Source of the DNA: Leptolyngbya sp. Heron Island J
GTDB taxonomy: Bacteria > Cyanobacteriota > Cyanobacteriia > Phormidesmidales > Phormidesmidaceae
Assembly: GCF_000482245.1 (NCBI RefSeq)
Contig: NZ_AWNH01000080.1
Coordinates: 37,963 to 101,962 of the forward strand
DNA length: 64,000 nucleotides
Reading direction: 5' to 3'
The translations under genes were made by a program, and so were the position numbers. Below the pieces are notes generated by a model. That model saw only the letters and a list, made by a program, of their open reading frames with translations. It made no database searches and was not told the origin of the DNA. Below are positions 43,121-53,412 of the stretch, piece after piece; positions within the stretch are counted from its first letter, which is position 1; every line of letters starts with the position of its first letter.

Positions 43121-44032
43121 TTAAACTGTCTGAAAATCTCCTAAAATCTGCACCTCGGGCCTCAGCTGTAACGACCATTTGTCGTCCACAATGGCCTGAA
43201 TATGGCGAATTAGATTAAAGATATCGCTAGCGGTTGCGCCACCACAGTTGAGAATAAAGTTGGCGTGGCGTTCAGCTACTTGGGCCTGCCCCAGCTTGAA
43301 GCCCTTCAAACCTGAGTTTTCAATCAGCCAGCCAGCGCTCTTGGGCTGGGGATTGCGAAATACACTGCCGCAGCTGGGTAAGTGATAGGGCTGGGTAGTA
43401 CGACGCTGTTCTAAATCCGCTGAGGTCTCGGCCCGTACCACCTGGGGGTCGTGACCAGGTTGTAGCTGAAAGGTGGCTTGGGTGACAATGCGAGGGTCAG
43501 CCTGCAGGATAGAGGTTCGATACTGGAACTGCAGCTGGTCAGGGGTGAGGGTTTCTAGAGTGCCGTCAGGGTTAAGGACATCGGTGCTGACTAAAATTTC
43601 TTGGGTATCGCTGCCATGGGCTCCAGCATTCATAACGACGGCCCCACCAACGGTGCCTGGAATGCCGACAGTCCATACCAATCCTCTCCATCCTCGCTTG
43701 GCTACTTTCCAAGCCAGTGTGGCCATGGGCATACCGGCGGCAGCAGTGACTTGCCCCGCTTGATCAAACTCGGTTTGTCGTAGATAACGCGTACAGATCA
43801 CCAGACCTGGCAAACCGCGATCGCTAATTAACAAATTAGAGCCTGCCCCCAGACGGGTAATCGGCAACCCTTCAGCATTTGCCCACTGGACACAAGCCTG
43901 CAGCTCACTGACGCTGCGGGGGGCCGCAAACCATTCAGCCGGGCCACCTACCTTGAAGGTGGTCAGGGTTGCTAGCGGATACTGAGCCTGAGCGACACAA
44001 CCTGTACTCGTTAATTGCTTTTCAATGGCCAT
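43121..44032 (-). CDS. murB: UDP-N-acetylenolpyruvoylglucosamine reductase
   Basis: 303 residues. FAD-binding motif [20 protein letters not shown] and [15 protein letters not shown] at the N-terminus, [20 protein letters not shown] near 125-145, FQYRTSILQ near 166 and [20 protein letters not shown] near 225. It catalyses the NADPH-dependent second step of UDP-MurNAc synthesis in the cytoplasm. It is downstream of murC on the same strand (gap 76 bases). Confidence 0.97.
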   Translation of the reverse strand: MAIEKQLTSTGCVAQAQYPLATLTTFKVGGPAEWFAAPRSVSELQACVQWANAEGLPITRLGAGSNLLISDRGLPGLVICTRYLRQTEFDQAGQVTAAAGMPMATLAWKVAKRGWRGLVWTVGIPGTVGGAVVMNAGAHGSDTQEILVSTDVLNPDGTLETLTPDQLQFQYRTSILQADPRIVTQATFQLQPGHDPQVVRAETSADLEQRRTTQPYHLPSCGSVFRNPQPKSAGWLIENSGLKGFKLGQAQVAERHANFILNCGGATASDIFNLIRHIQAIVDDKWSLQLRPEVQILGDFQTV

Positions 44033-44108
44033 GGCTAAAAATTCGGATTAGGAAGGATTGTTGCTAGCCGAAATTTTTATCTTGGCATAACATGGCCGCT
44101 TAACTGTC

Positions 44109-45560
44109 CTAAACACTTGTCAGAGCAGCATGTTCGGCTTGTTCGGCTTGGTAGGTCATCACCTCTGGAATCACCTGGTTTAAGTTGCCAGCAGTGAGAA
44201 AAATCACCAGATCACCCGGCTGTAACACTGTGGCTAGTCGGGCTTTTACGTCGTCCAGTGTGGCCGCATAGCTGACCTGAGTGTGGTGTTCACCAATGGC
44301 GCTGGTGACATCTTCTCCCGTAATTCCCGATGTATTTTTCTCGCCGGCACTATAAACATCGGTGACAACGACATGATCGGCATTGGTAAAAGCCGTTGAA
44401 AATTCCTGTAGTAGGGTAGTAATCCGACTGTAGCGATGGGGTTGAAACACGGCTACTACACGGCGTTGATTAACCCCTTCCAAAATCTCGGTGCTTTTTA
44501 CCTTGGCTGCTGCCAGGGTCACTTTAATCTCGCTGGGGTGGTGGGCGTAGTCATCAACAAACAAAATGTTGTTATGAAAACCCCGATGGTCAAACCGACG
44601 CTTAGCGCCTTTGAAGGTAGCCATAATTGACGCGATCGCATCAAACTCTACCCCCAACCGTCGAGCCACCGCAATCGCCGCTAGAGCATTACTCAAATTA
44701 TGACGTCCCAGAATGGCCAGATGTAATTCTCCAATGCGCTGGCCCCGTTCCCAAATCTCTGCCGTTGTCCCCTGAGCTGTCTCACAAATATCGGTGGCAA
44801 TGTAATCCGCCCCTGACTCCGGTCGCAGACTGTAGGTAATCGTAGGTTGAATTTGGCTCAGCACCGTCTCGCAATCAGCGCTGCCAATCACCACATCACA
44901 CTGCTGAGCAAAGTGCTTAAAAATACCAACAACCTCATCCAGGGTGCTGTAATGGTCCGGATGGTCTAACTCAATATTGGTGATGATACCCATCGCCGCT
45001 GACAGCTTTACCAGCGAGCCATCCGACTCATCAGCCTCAGCCACCATGTAATCGCTGGTACCGACGTAGGCATTTCCCTGCCAAGTCGCCACTTCACCAC
45101 CGATAACAATAGACGGATCAATACCAGCCTTGAGGAGCAGATAGCCTACCATACTGCTGGTGGTGGTTTTACCATGGGTGCCTGCGATCGCAATCCCCTG
45201 GGTTTGATTCATCAAGGCCGCCAAAATATCAGAGCGATGAAACATAGGACAACCAGCATCCAACGCCGCCTTATATTCAGGATTGCTGGGGCCAATCGCC
45301 GTAGAGCACACTACTTGAGGCAGCTTGACTTCACCCGTAGTCAGCTGCTGAGTCGCCTGGGCAATATTCTCGGCTTCCTGACTCCAAAAAATACGCACCC
45401 CCTGCTTTTGCAGACGACGCGTAATGTGCGTTAAACGAGAGTCAGACCCCGATACCGGTAGCTGTCGCTGCGCCAACACATGGGCCAGGGCAGACATACC
45501 AATCCCCCCCACACCAATAAAGTGAAATGGCCTGCCACCAAAATCGACTGCCATTGGCAT
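44109..45560 (-). CDS. murC: UDP-N-acetylmuramate--L-alanine ligase
   Basis: 483 residues from ATG 45560 (GAGGTGAG upstream); a GTG 21 bases further up is less likely. N-terminal Rossmann part (FHFIGVGGIGMSALAHVLAQ), the ATP-binding GTHGKTTTSSMVGYLL near 115, GRHNLSNALAAIAVARRLG near 285 and VDDYAHHPSEIKVTLAAAK near 340, all of MurC. It adds L-Ala to UDP-MurNAc. murC and murB adjoin as in many bacteria and are likely one transcript. Confidence 0.97.
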   Translation of the reverse strand: MPMAVDFGGRPFHFIGVGGIGMSALAHVLAQRQLPVSGSDSRLTHITRRLQKQGVRIFWSQEAENIAQATQQLTTGEVKLPQVVCSTAIGPSNPEYKAALDAGCPMFHRSDILAALMNQTQGIAIAGTHGKTTTSSMVGYLLLKAGIDPSIVIGGEVATWQGNAYVGTSDYMVAEADESDGSLVKLSAAMGIITNIELDHPDHYSTLDEVVGIFKHFAQQCDVVIGSADCETVLSQIQPTITYSLRPESGADYIATDICETAQGTTAEIWERGQRIGELHLAILGRHNLSNALAAIAVARRLGVEFDAIASIMATFKGAKRRFDHRGFHNNILFVDDYAHHPSEIKVTLAAAKVKSTEILEGVNQRRVVAVFQPHRYSRITTLLQEFSTAFTNADHVVVTDVYSAGEKNTSGITGEDVTSAIGEHHTQVSYAATLDDVKARLATVLQPGDLVIFLTAGNLNQVIPEVMTYQAEQAEHAALTSV

Positions 45561-45966
45561 AAAACTCACCTCACACACCACACACGGACATTTCAGGCGT
45601 ATGATACCAGGAATCTATAGGATGGCTACACACTCACCTACCAGCGTTCGCGATTTTGCGTAATTTATTGCGCACCTCCTCTTAAACCCAGAGCTAGTCT
45701 TGCCCAGGCAGAATTGCTACTGACTTTGTCAGAACTTCACGTAGATTCGCGAGACTGACTTGTAAGCCAATACCGTGAGCAATTATACTTAATCCCAACA
45801 CAGAACGATAATCCATTGGTCAGGCTCGGGAGTCAATTGATCCTACAGACTTAAACAGGCTTGACTGTAACATCTATGATCCTGGGCCGTTCAGACAATG
45901 GGATATCATTGGTTTTGCTAATGCAAACGCTAATTTGACGCAGTTGTACGACAGAGGGTAAGCGCA
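45561..45966. promoter_or_regulatory. divergent promoter region of murC and gap2
   Basis: 406 bases without a gene. A CTGACTTTGTCAG stem lies at about 45718-45730. Promoters for both genes are expected, but no unambiguous -35/-10 pair is visible. Confidence 0.4.
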
Positions 45967-46983
45967 GTGATTAGAGTAGCTATCAACGGTTTTGGGCGCA
46001 TTGGGCGCAACTTCCTACGCTGTTGGTTGACCAGAGAAAATTCAGGGTTTGATATTGTTGCAATCAACAATACTTCAGATCCTAAAACAGCTTGTCATCT
46101 GCTGAAGTATGACTCCTTGCTAGGACGCTTAGATGCAGATGTTAGCTTTACCGATGACACCATTACCGTCGGCGAGAAGACCATCAAGTGCTGTTCTGAT
46201 CGTAACCCCAACAATTTGCCTTGGGGTGCTTGGGATATTGATCTTGTAATTGAATCTACAGGTGTCTTTGTTAGTGAAGAAGGCGCACGCCGTCACCTGG
46301 AAGCAGGTGCAAAGCAGGTGCTAATCACAGCACCTGGTAAGGGTGGGAACGTTGATACATACGTCGTTGGCGTTAATGCTGACCAGTATGTTCATGGTAA
46401 GAACCCCATTGTTAGCAACGCCAGCTGCACCACTAACTGCCTGGCTCCAGTAGTGAAGGTCGTTAATGACGCTTTCGGCATCATTAAAGGCACAATGACC
46501 ACTACTCACAGCTACACTGGCGACCAGCGTATTCTAGATGCAAGTCACCGTGACTTGCGCCGGGCGCGGGCAGCAGCCATCAATATTGTGCCTACATCCA
46601 CTGGAGCGGCTAAGGCTGTAGCCTTGGTTATTCCTGAGATGAAGGGCAAACTGAACGGTATTGCTATGCGCGTACCCACACCTAACGTTTCTGTTGTTGA
46701 CCTGGTTGTTCAGGTTGAGAAGAAAACAATCAAAGAAGAAGTTAACGAGGCCATGAAAGCAGCTGCGGCTGGGCATATGAAGGGCATCTTAGGCTACACG
46801 GAAGAGCCTCTGGTTTCCATCGACTATCGTAAGACCGATGAGTCTTCTATCGTTGACTCCAGTCTGACTTTGGTTATGGATGGTGACATGGTGAAGGTTG
46901 TTGCCTGGTATGACAACGAGTGGGGCTATAGCCAGCGCGTTGTTGACTTGGCTGAGGTCGTTGCGGCTAACTGGCCAGCATAA
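45967..46983 (+). CDS. gap2: glyceraldehyde-3-phosphate dehydrogenase, Gap2 type
   Basis: 338 residues, GTG start (frame begins [20 protein letters not shown]). The catalytic cysteine 154 is in [12 protein letters not shown], and the active histidine is in [10 protein letters not shown]. The Rossmann end [16 protein letters not shown] lacks the aspartate that fixes NAD and is the form that uses NADP as well as NAD, matching cyanobacterial Gap2. It runs in the Calvin cycle and gluconeogenesis. A terminator follows. Confidence 0.97.
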   Translation: MIRVAINGFGRIGRNFLRCWLTRENSGFDIVAINNTSDPKTACHLLKYDSLLGRLDADVSFTDDTITVGEKTIKCCSDRNPNNLPWGAWDIDLVIESTGVFVSEEGARRHLEAGAKQVLITAPGKGGNVDTYVVGVNADQYVHGKNPIVSNASCTTNCLAPVVKVVNDAFGIIKGTMTTTHSYTGDQRILDASHRDLRRARAAAINIVPTSTGAAKAVALVIPEMKGKLNGIAMRVPTPNVSVVDLVVQVEKKTIKEEVNEAMKAAAAGHMKGILGYTEEPLVSIDYRKTDESSIVDSSLTLVMDGDMVKVVAWYDNEWGYSQRVVDLAEVVAANWPA

Positions 46984-47005
46984 AGCTACTGGTCCTTAAA
47001 CATCC

Positions 47006-47039
47006 ATCCCCCCCGGATAATACATTCGGGGGGATTTTG
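47006..47039 (+). terminator. rho-independent terminator after gap2
   Basis: ATCCCCCC and GGGGGGAT (ending at 47035) form an 8-bp stem around about 13 bases, followed by TTTTG. It is 23 bases after the stop. Confidence 0.88.
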
Positions 47040-47167
47040 TATTGCATACCCCCATGATGAGCTAGCTCACCTGCCGTCATTTTGTTTGATCGGCTGGCCT
47101 AGGTTGGTATGGGCTGTCGGTTATTCCTATCATGTAATAAGAACCACTCTGCTGTAGGCTACTTGTT

Positions 47168-48832
47168 TTGACTGCGTCTTCTATCTTTGCCGCCGAGCAC
47201 ATACTCTTTGACCCCGCTGTCCCTGACTCCGATGCGGTGCCTTTAGTATTTGCTTTTCCCAACGAATATTCTGTTGGTATTACCAGCTTGGGGTACCAGG
47301 TGATTTGGGCAATGCTGGCCCAGCGTCAAGATCTGGCGGTAGGACGCTTGTTTACGGATGTAGCCGATCACCTGCCAGCCCAGCCCGAACTGATGGGGTT
47401 TTCGGTTTCTTGGGAATTGGACTATATCAATATTCTGAATTTACTTGAACAGCAGCAAATTCCTATTCGCAGTTGCGATCGCACCCAGGATCATCCCCTC
47501 ATTTTTGGCGGCGGTCCTGTACTCACGGCCAATCCTGAACCCTTTGCTGACTTTTTTGACATCGTACTGCTTGGGGATGGAGAAGACCTGATTCCTAGCT
47601 TTATCGACACCTACCAATTGGTTCGCACCGCCAGTCGTTTAGAGCAACTCAAAGCCCTAGCCCAGGTGCCTGGCATTTATATCCCTAGCCTCTATCAGCC
47701 CGTATACACCGAGCCGACAGGCCCCATTAGTCATGTAGAGCCCGTCAGCGGTGTGCCGGCCATTGTTAAAAAACAAACCTATCGGGGCAATGTCCTCCTA
47801 GCTTCGACGGTGGTCACCGAAAAAGCCGCCTGGGAAAACATTTTCATGGTGGAAGTGGTGCGCAGCTGCCCAGAAATGTGTCGGTTTTGTCTAGCTAGCT
47901 ATCTGACACTGCCATTTCGCACCGCTAGCCTGGATGATTCCCTGGTGCCAGCGATTGAGCGCGGCTTAAACGTCACCCAACGGTTAGGTCTGTTAGGAGC
48001 CTCGGTTACCCAGCACCCAGGCTTTGAAGAGCTATTGGACTACATTAACCAACCCACCTACGACGATGTGCGGTTGAGCATTGCCTCGGTGCGCACCAAT
48101 ACTGTCAACGAAAAATTAGCCAACACCCTGGTCAACCATGGCACTAAGTCCATCACCATTGCCGTGGAAAGTGGGTCAGAACGGGTGCGTGAAATCATTA
48201 ATAAAAAGCTGGCAACCGCTGATATTGAGCGGGCCATAGTCAATGCTAAAGCAGGGGGGCTCAGCAGCGTCAAACTCTATGGCATGGCTGGCATTCCAGG
48301 GGAAACCGAAGCGGACCTGGAAGCTACGGCTACTATGATGCTGGAACTAAAAAAAGCGGCCAAAGGACTCCGCCTTACCCTGGGTTGCAGCACCTTTGTC
48401 CCCAAAGCCCACACGCCGTTTCAATGGTATGGGGTCAATCCTCAGGCCGAAAAACGTCTGAAGTTTTTACAAAAGAAGTTGCGATCGCAAGGTATTGACT
48501 TTAGACCCGAAAGCTACAACTGGTCAGTGATTCAAACACTGATTTCCAGAGGCGATCGACGCATCGGACAGCTACTAGAATTAACCCGCCACTATGGTGA
48601 CTCCCTGGGCAGCTATCGACGTGCCTTTAAAGAACTCAAGGGTCAACTGCCCCCGCTAGAATTTTATGTTTACACCGACTGGTCAACGGAACAAGCTTTG
48701 CCCTGGGACCACTTAGAAGGACCGCTATCAAAATCCACTCTGCTCAAACATCTAGAATCAGCCGAGGTCCATATGGATGAACCAAGGTTTTGTAATTCTA
48801 CCCCCGACCTTAAACTATGTAGCTCCGCCTGA
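47168..48832 (+). CDS. B12-binding-type radical SAM protein
   Basis: 554 residues with TTG as first codon. The radical SAM cluster is CPEMCRFC near 238-245 (CxxxCxxC). The first 180 residues resemble a cobalamin-binding-like domain (VFAFPNEYSVGITSLGYQVI, GFSVSWELDYINILNLLE, PLIFGGGPVLTANPEP), and the later GLSSVKLYGMAGIPGETEAD is the SAM-binding region. Similar proteins occur in all cyanobacteria; the substrate is unknown. Its 3' end overlaps the small membrane gene on the other strand by 23 bases. Confidence 0.9.
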   Translation: MTASSIFAAEHILFDPAVPDSDAVPLVFAFPNEYSVGITSLGYQVIWAMLAQRQDLAVGRLFTDVADHLPAQPELMGFSVSWELDYINILNLLEQQQIPIRSCDRTQDHPLIFGGGPVLTANPEPFADFFDIVLLGDGEDLIPSFIDTYQLVRTASRLEQLKALAQVPGIYIPSLYQPVYTEPTGPISHVEPVSGVPAIVKKQTYRGNVLLASTVVTEKAAWENIFMVEVVRSCPEMCRFCLASYLTLPFRTASLDDSLVPAIERGLNVTQRLGLLGASVTQHPGFEELLDYINQPTYDDVRLSIASVRTNTVNEKLANTLVNHGTKSITIAVESGSERVREIINKKLATADIERAIVNAKAGGLSSVKLYGMAGIPGETEADLEATATMMLELKKAAKGLRLTLGCSTFVPKAHTPFQWYGVNPQAEKRLKFLQKKLRSQGIDFRPESYNWSVIQTLISRGDRRIGQLLELTRHYGDSLGSYRRAFKELKGQLPPLEFYVYTDWSTEQALPWDHLEGPLSKSTLLKHLESAEVHMDEPRFCNSTPDLKLCSSA

Positions 48833-49040
48833 GTTTGAGGTCAACATTATCTGGTGTAAAAAGCGATAACAGCCTTTTCCAAACAATAAACGGCAAGGTA
48901 ATCGGCCAGAGTAGGCTAGCGACGATCACAAATGCCCAGTTAAGAGCACTTTTTTTTGAGGCATCAGTATCCCTCAAAAATGCGTACAGCGCTATCAAAC
49001 AGGTGATAGCCGCAGGCAGGACGTAGTGCAGATAGCTCAT
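48810..49040 (-). CDS. small membrane protein of 76 residues
   Basis: Two hydrophobic segments at 4-22 (LHYVLPAAITCLIALYAFL) and 33-57 (ALNWAFVIVASLLWPITLPF). The middle is charged (RDTDASKK) and the C-terminus basic. No family is recognised, though similar small proteins are common in cyanobacteria. It overlaps the tail of the radical SAM gene by 23 bases. Confidence 0.65.
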   Translation of the reverse strand: MSYLHYVLPAAITCLIALYAFLRDTDASKKSALNWAFVIVASLLWPITLPFIVWKRLLSLFTPDNVDLKLRRSYIV

Positions 49041-49141
49041 AGTTAATCAAAATCGAAAAGCACAGACACAACTTCGATGGTCCACAAGCATTAAACCAAC
49101 AATGCTCAGCCAATACATTCCCCTAATTAGATAGTTAGAGG

Positions 49142-50176
49142 TCAACTGCTATACCAGCCCCAGTCCCCCACCTGACATCGTAAACGCTGGGCTGCCTGCA
49201 AAACTGACATAGCAGACACATCGAGTTTAGGAATTCGTTTACCGCGACGAACCAGATCATGGCGGTAAGTACGATCATAATAAGTCAATATAATTGCAGC
49301 AGCAGCCCTCAGTTCACCTCTTTTAATATGCTGCACAGCCTCCTGGGTGCGTAATCCGCCCAGACGCTTCCGTAAGCGCTCAGTCGCTGCAATCAGCTCC
49401 TCTAGATTCGCTTGACCATAGACATCCACTAAAATATCTAACCGTTCCGATTCGGAGCGCACCACCTCTAACGTGTTGGCCGCTTCCATTTGTCCCATGA
49501 GTTCATTCGGTATCCGACAGGTCCCCACGCGGCGACTTTCCGCCTCAATCCAAACAGGCCGCTGAGGGTCGAATTTGGACCACTGTTCAGCAATTAAATT
49601 TTCATACTGCTCGGTACTCGGTTGAGACGGTAGCATTAGCGCGCCATAGCTGCTGCCGCGATGATTCGCTAACCCTTCCAAGTCTAAGACCTGCTCTCCT
49701 AAATCACGGAGGGCATGCAGAATATCGGTCTTGCCCGTGCCGGTCATCCCCCCCACGATGATGATGGGCCGAGCGGTGGCTAATGTAGCTCTAACCCAGT
49801 GGCGAAAGGCTTTATAGCCCCCTTGTAGTAGCTTGACATCTAAACCACTGGTTGCCAGCAGCCAGCCCACAGAGCCGCTGCGCATCCCCCCCCGCCAGCA
49901 ATGAACTCTGACCTGACGCTCAGGAGCCAGTGCCTTGGCCTGTTTAACTAAACCCACCATTTTGGGAGCCACTAGCTCCAATCCTAATTCAATGGCTGTC
50001 TCCTGCCCTTGTTGTTTATAACAGGTCCCCACCTGAGCGCGCTCTTCATCCGAAAACAAAGGAAAACTGACGGCCTCAGGGAGATGACCTTGGGCAAACT
50101 CACTCGGGCTACGGACATCTAAAATTGGACCGGGGGCCTGCCAAAAATCAGAAATTGGAAGAAATTGGGTCACCAC
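49142..50176 (-). CDS. selU: tRNA 2-selenouridine synthase
   Basis: 344 residues starting with GTG. N-terminal rhodanese domain with the catalytic cysteine in HCWRGGMRSGSVGWLLA near 92, and a P-loop GGMTGTGKTDILHALR near 142. It replaces sulfur in the wobble 2-thiouridine of tRNA by selenium from selenophosphate, passing through a geranylated intermediate. Also called MnmH/YbbB. It lies directly downstream of selD, which makes its selenium donor. Confidence 0.95.
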   Translation of the reverse strand: MVTQFLPISDFWQAPGPILDVRSPSEFAQGHLPEAVSFPLFSDEERAQVGTCYKQQGQETAIELGLELVAPKMVGLVKQAKALAPERQVRVHCWRGGMRSGSVGWLLATSGLDVKLLQGGYKAFRHWVRATLATARPIIIVGGMTGTGKTDILHALRDLGEQVLDLEGLANHRGSSYGALMLPSQPSTEQYENLIAEQWSKFDPQRPVWIEAESRRVGTCRIPNELMGQMEAANTLEVVRSESERLDILVDVYGQANLEELIAATERLRKRLGGLRTQEAVQHIKRGELRAAAAIILTYYDRTYRHDLVRRGKRIPKLDVSAMSVLQAAQRLRCQVGDWGWYSS

Positions 50177-50213
50177 ATGGCTAATTAGAGAACATAGGAA
50201 ACCCCTGGGGATT

Positions 50214-52448
50214 TCACCCTCTGATTGTAAAAGGCGCTTGCCCCTCTACAGCGGGCACAACATTGCCAATGTGACGACTATGAACATACCCCTGTTTTTT
50301 TAAGTTCTCTAAACAGTCGTTTATACGGTCCTGGGGAATCGCTGCCAGCAGCCCACCAGAGGTTTGAGGGTCAAACAATAGGGGATAAGCATGATGGTGG
50401 GCAGGGGTCTGCACATGACGTTCGACCTGCTGGTTGCGTTTGTGCAGAGAGCTTAGGTAGCCTGTCTCAAAACAGGCATATACTCCAGGCAGCACGGGCA
50501 GAGCATCCAGGTTTAGATCAATGCTCATCCCAGTCGGCAACATCTCATGGAGGTGCCCCAAAAGGCCAAAGCCCGTTATATCGGTGCAAGCCACTGCACC
50601 ATGGTTTTGTAAACACTGAGCCGCCTGTTGATTTGACTGCATCATACTGGCCACAGCCGCTGCAATCCATCGTCCTTTAGCGGCTCGCTGCATATCGGCG
50701 GCAAAGAGTACCCCCGTCCCCAAAGGTTTGGTCAAAATCAGACCCAGACCGGGGCGCAGATTTTTCTTAGTCAGAATAGTATCGGCAGCGATCCAGCCAT
50801 TACAGGCAAATCCTAAGGACAGCTCTGGACCTTCGCTGGTGTGCCCCCCCACTAGCCAGGTCTGGGAGGGAGCTAGGGCCTGGTAAGTGCCTGTCATCAG
50901 CTGATAGAGAGTCTCCGTTTGGATCGCATCCGTACCATAGGGCAACGTAGCCAGAGCCAGTACGGTTTGGGGAGTCGCCCCCATGGCAAATAGATCGCTC
51001 AGGCAGTGGTTGACACAAATTTGAGCAAAAACGTAAGGGTCATCCACCAGCGCGCGAAACTGATCCACCGTTTGTACAGCTAACTTGCCTGGGGGCATGG
51101 CAATCACGGCAGCATCATCAGGCGATTCTAGACCGACCTTAACCGGGTTAGGCCAGTGGTCCATCTCTGGAAAATCTTTTCTGGCACGATGGAGGGCACG
51201 ACTCAGCACTGAACTACTGACTTTTGAACCACAGCCAGCACAGTGGGGCATCATTGTGTCGCTACCCGGTGCTGTTTGGCTGCCGCTATCCATGGGCGGA
51301 AATTGATCAAACAGGGACATAAACCTGGCATCAATCCGATGTTTCCAGTGTCGAAACCAAACTGATTCAGCCGACCACCAGCCACGGGACGCAATCGCTC
51401 CCCCCCTTCCCAGGTCAATAATGTTGAGAAACTGACTCTGGGGCTTGAAGGGCTTGAGCGCCTTACCATAGAAATAGCGCTGCAGATTGTGATAAAGGGG
51501 AGGCGCTTGCCGAACGGCAAATACGCCAGCCTTGGGTCGGGGGTGATTGACCATGGTCGCCACATCGCCCACGGCAAATACATTGGGGTGAGATAGGGTT
51601 TGGAGCGTATCTTTGACCAAAATAAAGCCGGCTTTATCCGTCGATAAACCGGTCCGTGTCAGCCAGGGAGCTGTGCTGGCACTGGTCACCCAAAAAACGC
51701 GATCGCATGTTACCTTCAAGCCCGACTCACAGCGTACCTGAACAGCACCGTCTGCCACAGGCTCTACCGCACAGACGGATTCTGACAGGTGGGTGTGGAT
51801 ACTGCGATCGCGAAAAATTCTAGCCAGCTGCCGTTGGGTCATGGGATTCCGCCCCGTTGCCAGCCGCGCTCCTCGGTGAAATACATGGACATTGACAGCA
51901 CTGCCCACGCTCTGTTGTAGCCGCACCTGCATATTAAGAGCTAGCTCTACCCCACCCACACCACCACCGACAATGCCAATGGTGGCCGACTGTGCCTGAT
52001 CCAGACTCTCTAAATAGCGATGCCAGGCCCGTAATAGATTGGGCACCGGCTTAGCCGGGATCGCATACTCCCTCGCTCCCGGCACTGATACGGTTCCTGG
52101 CGTACTGCCAATATCAATGGACAGGGCATCGTATCTCATCGGCGGATGATGGCGACAATAGATCATCTGTTGATCCGCATCAATGTCCACCACCTCATCC
52201 ATAACTAACCGGCAATTAGCAAACCGAGTTAGCGGTCTCAAATCAATATGGGACTGGTCAAAGTCATAAAGCCCTGAAATATGGCAAGGCAACATGCCTG
52301 AATAGGGCGTATCCACTAGGTTGGTGATCAGCGTCAGCCGTACCCCGGCTGGCAGGCTGTTCATACCGATTTTGCGCAACACAATGGTGTGGGTGTGCCC
52401 GCCCCCCACAAAAAATAAATCCGTATGAATCGAAGTTGTTGCCTGCAT
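50214..52448 (-). CDS. selD: fused NADH dehydrogenase-like / selenide, water dikinase
   Basis: 744 residues from ATG 52448; the ATG at 52475 is also possible. Residues 1-370 form an FAD-dependent pyridine nucleotide oxidoreductase (DLFFVGGGHTHTIVLRKIGM, IGIVGGGVGGVELALNMQVR, VFAVGDVATM). Residues about 400-744 are SelD: CAGCGSKVSSSVL (catalytic cysteine, lysine three positions on), DDAAVIAMPPGKLAVQTVDQ, and DITGFGLLGHLHEML. The fusion is typical of cyanobacteria; the oxidoreductase may feed reduced selenide to the dikinase, which makes selenophosphate from selenide and ATP. The gap to selU is 37 bases. Confidence 0.94.
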   Translation of the reverse strand: MQATTSIHTDLFFVGGGHTHTIVLRKIGMNSLPAGVRLTLITNLVDTPYSGMLPCHISGLYDFDQSHIDLRPLTRFANCRLVMDEVVDIDADQQMIYCRHHPPMRYDALSIDIGSTPGTVSVPGAREYAIPAKPVPNLLRAWHRYLESLDQAQSATIGIVGGGVGGVELALNMQVRLQQSVGSAVNVHVFHRGARLATGRNPMTQRQLARIFRDRSIHTHLSESVCAVEPVADGAVQVRCESGLKVTCDRVFWVTSASTAPWLTRTGLSTDKAGFILVKDTLQTLSHPNVFAVGDVATMVNHPRPKAGVFAVRQAPPLYHNLQRYFYGKALKPFKPQSQFLNIIDLGRGGAIASRGWWSAESVWFRHWKHRIDARFMSLFDQFPPMDSGSQTAPGSDTMMPHCAGCGSKVSSSVLSRALHRARKDFPEMDHWPNPVKVGLESPDDAAVIAMPPGKLAVQTVDQFRALVDDPYVFAQICVNHCLSDLFAMGATPQTVLALATLPYGTDAIQTETLYQLMTGTYQALAPSQTWLVGGHTSEGPELSLGFACNGWIAADTILTKKNLRPGLGLILTKPLGTGVLFAADMQRAAKGRWIAAAVASMMQSNQQAAQCLQNHGAVACTDITGFGLLGHLHEMLPTGMSIDLNLDALPVLPGVYACFETGYLSSLHKRNQQVERHVQTPAHHHAYPLLFDPQTSGGLLAAIPQDRINDCLENLKKQGYVHSRHIGNVVPAVEGQAPFTIRG

Positions 52449-52622
52449 AATTGTCAGGGAACCGATAAACATCACGCGCCGCGCCCACTATGTTGCGCTA
52501 TCGCGACCATTATAGATAGCAGAAAAATTTGGATGGCGCGTGAGTTTTCCCTGAGGAGTTTTCAAGACCTACTCATACCAAATCCGAATTCATCAAACCC
52601 GATTAAAAATGGATTGTTCTTC

Positions 52623-52653
52623 TGTAGGGGCATTCCCTTGTGAGTGCCCTTCG
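52623..52653. repeat. short dispersed repeat with TGTAGGGG ends
   Basis: TGTAGGGGCATTCCCTTGTG followed by AGTGCCCTTCG forms an imperfect hairpin. Its left end resembles the palindromes at 910-939 and 1367-1388. It sits between selD and the next gene. Confidence 0.5.
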
Positions 52654-52670
52654 TTAGATATCGGACGCTA

Positions 52671-53090
52671 TCAGTCAGGATTTCGGATAACAACTAATTC
52701 TTGAAAGCGTGGATCTTGTCTAAGACCATCAAAAGCCGGATCTTTATGGGCCATTTCAATCCACTGGTTGGGGTTGAGGGCAAAAGCTTTTTGTAGAGCC
52801 AGCAGGGCAAAATCATCCGCCTGCATCTGGGCATGGCAGTAAGCCTTGAGGTACCAGGCTAAATCTAGATCCATTTTGAGGGCCACGGCCTGATTAAAGT
52901 TTGCGATCGCAGGCTGAAACTGTTCCAATAGCATGAGGGCCAGACCACGCCGGACCCAGGCCTCATAGTAATCAGACTGAAGATCGATTGCCTTGGTGTA
53001 GGATGCGATCGCACGTTGAGATTGTCCCTGTTCATCCAACAAGACGCCTTGCTGATACCACTGATCAGAGGTTTGCCATTGTTCACTCAT
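52671..53090 (-). CDS. TPR-repeat protein
   Basis: 139 residues from ATG 53090, which is 9 bases after GAGGAG; an upstream in-frame ATG lies on top of that site. TPR units: about 8-41 (WYQQGVLLDEQGQSQRAIAS, YTKAIDLQSDYYEAW), 42-75 (VRRGLALMLLEQFQPAIANF, NQAVALKMDLDLAW) and 76-109. A C-terminal NQWIEMAHKDPAFDGLRQDP tail is conserved in cyanobacterial relatives. Binding partner unknown. Confidence 0.88.
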   Translation of the reverse strand: MSEQWQTSDQWYQQGVLLDEQGQSQRAIASYTKAIDLQSDYYEAWVRRGLALMLLEQFQPAIANFNQAVALKMDLDLAWYLKAYCHAQMQADDFALLALQKAFALNPNQWIEMAHKDPAFDGLRQDPRFQELVVIRNPD

Positions 53091-53412
53091 CCATCCCATC
53101 TCCTCATCAGTTAATCATCACAGCCCAGCTAGTGACCCATACCGTTTTCATAAAACCATCCAAAAAATAATCCTTTTTCACCGATTAAAAAAACATATAT
53201 ATGCAATTTCAAGAAATTGATGTACATTAGCGGGCAAAGCTGCAATCAGAATCAAAAAAATTAGTGAGCTTGATCAATTACATGTGGTCGTAGCCTCACA
53301 TTATCAAAGCTCCATCTACTGGAACTGCTCTAGGTCCTTACGCTTTATCCCTGGTTGCTGTGCCGACCTGGAAACACTTACAAAAGCCAATCGTTGTGCG
53401 TTTTCGGAATAT
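53091..53412. promoter_or_regulatory. upstream region of the LytM gene with an inverted repeat
   Basis: 322 bases without a gene. CAATTTC (53204-53210) and GAAATTG (53213-53219) form an exact inverted repeat around AA. The part around 53170-53200 is AT-rich (ATATATATGC) and may hold the promoter. Confidence 0.45.
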
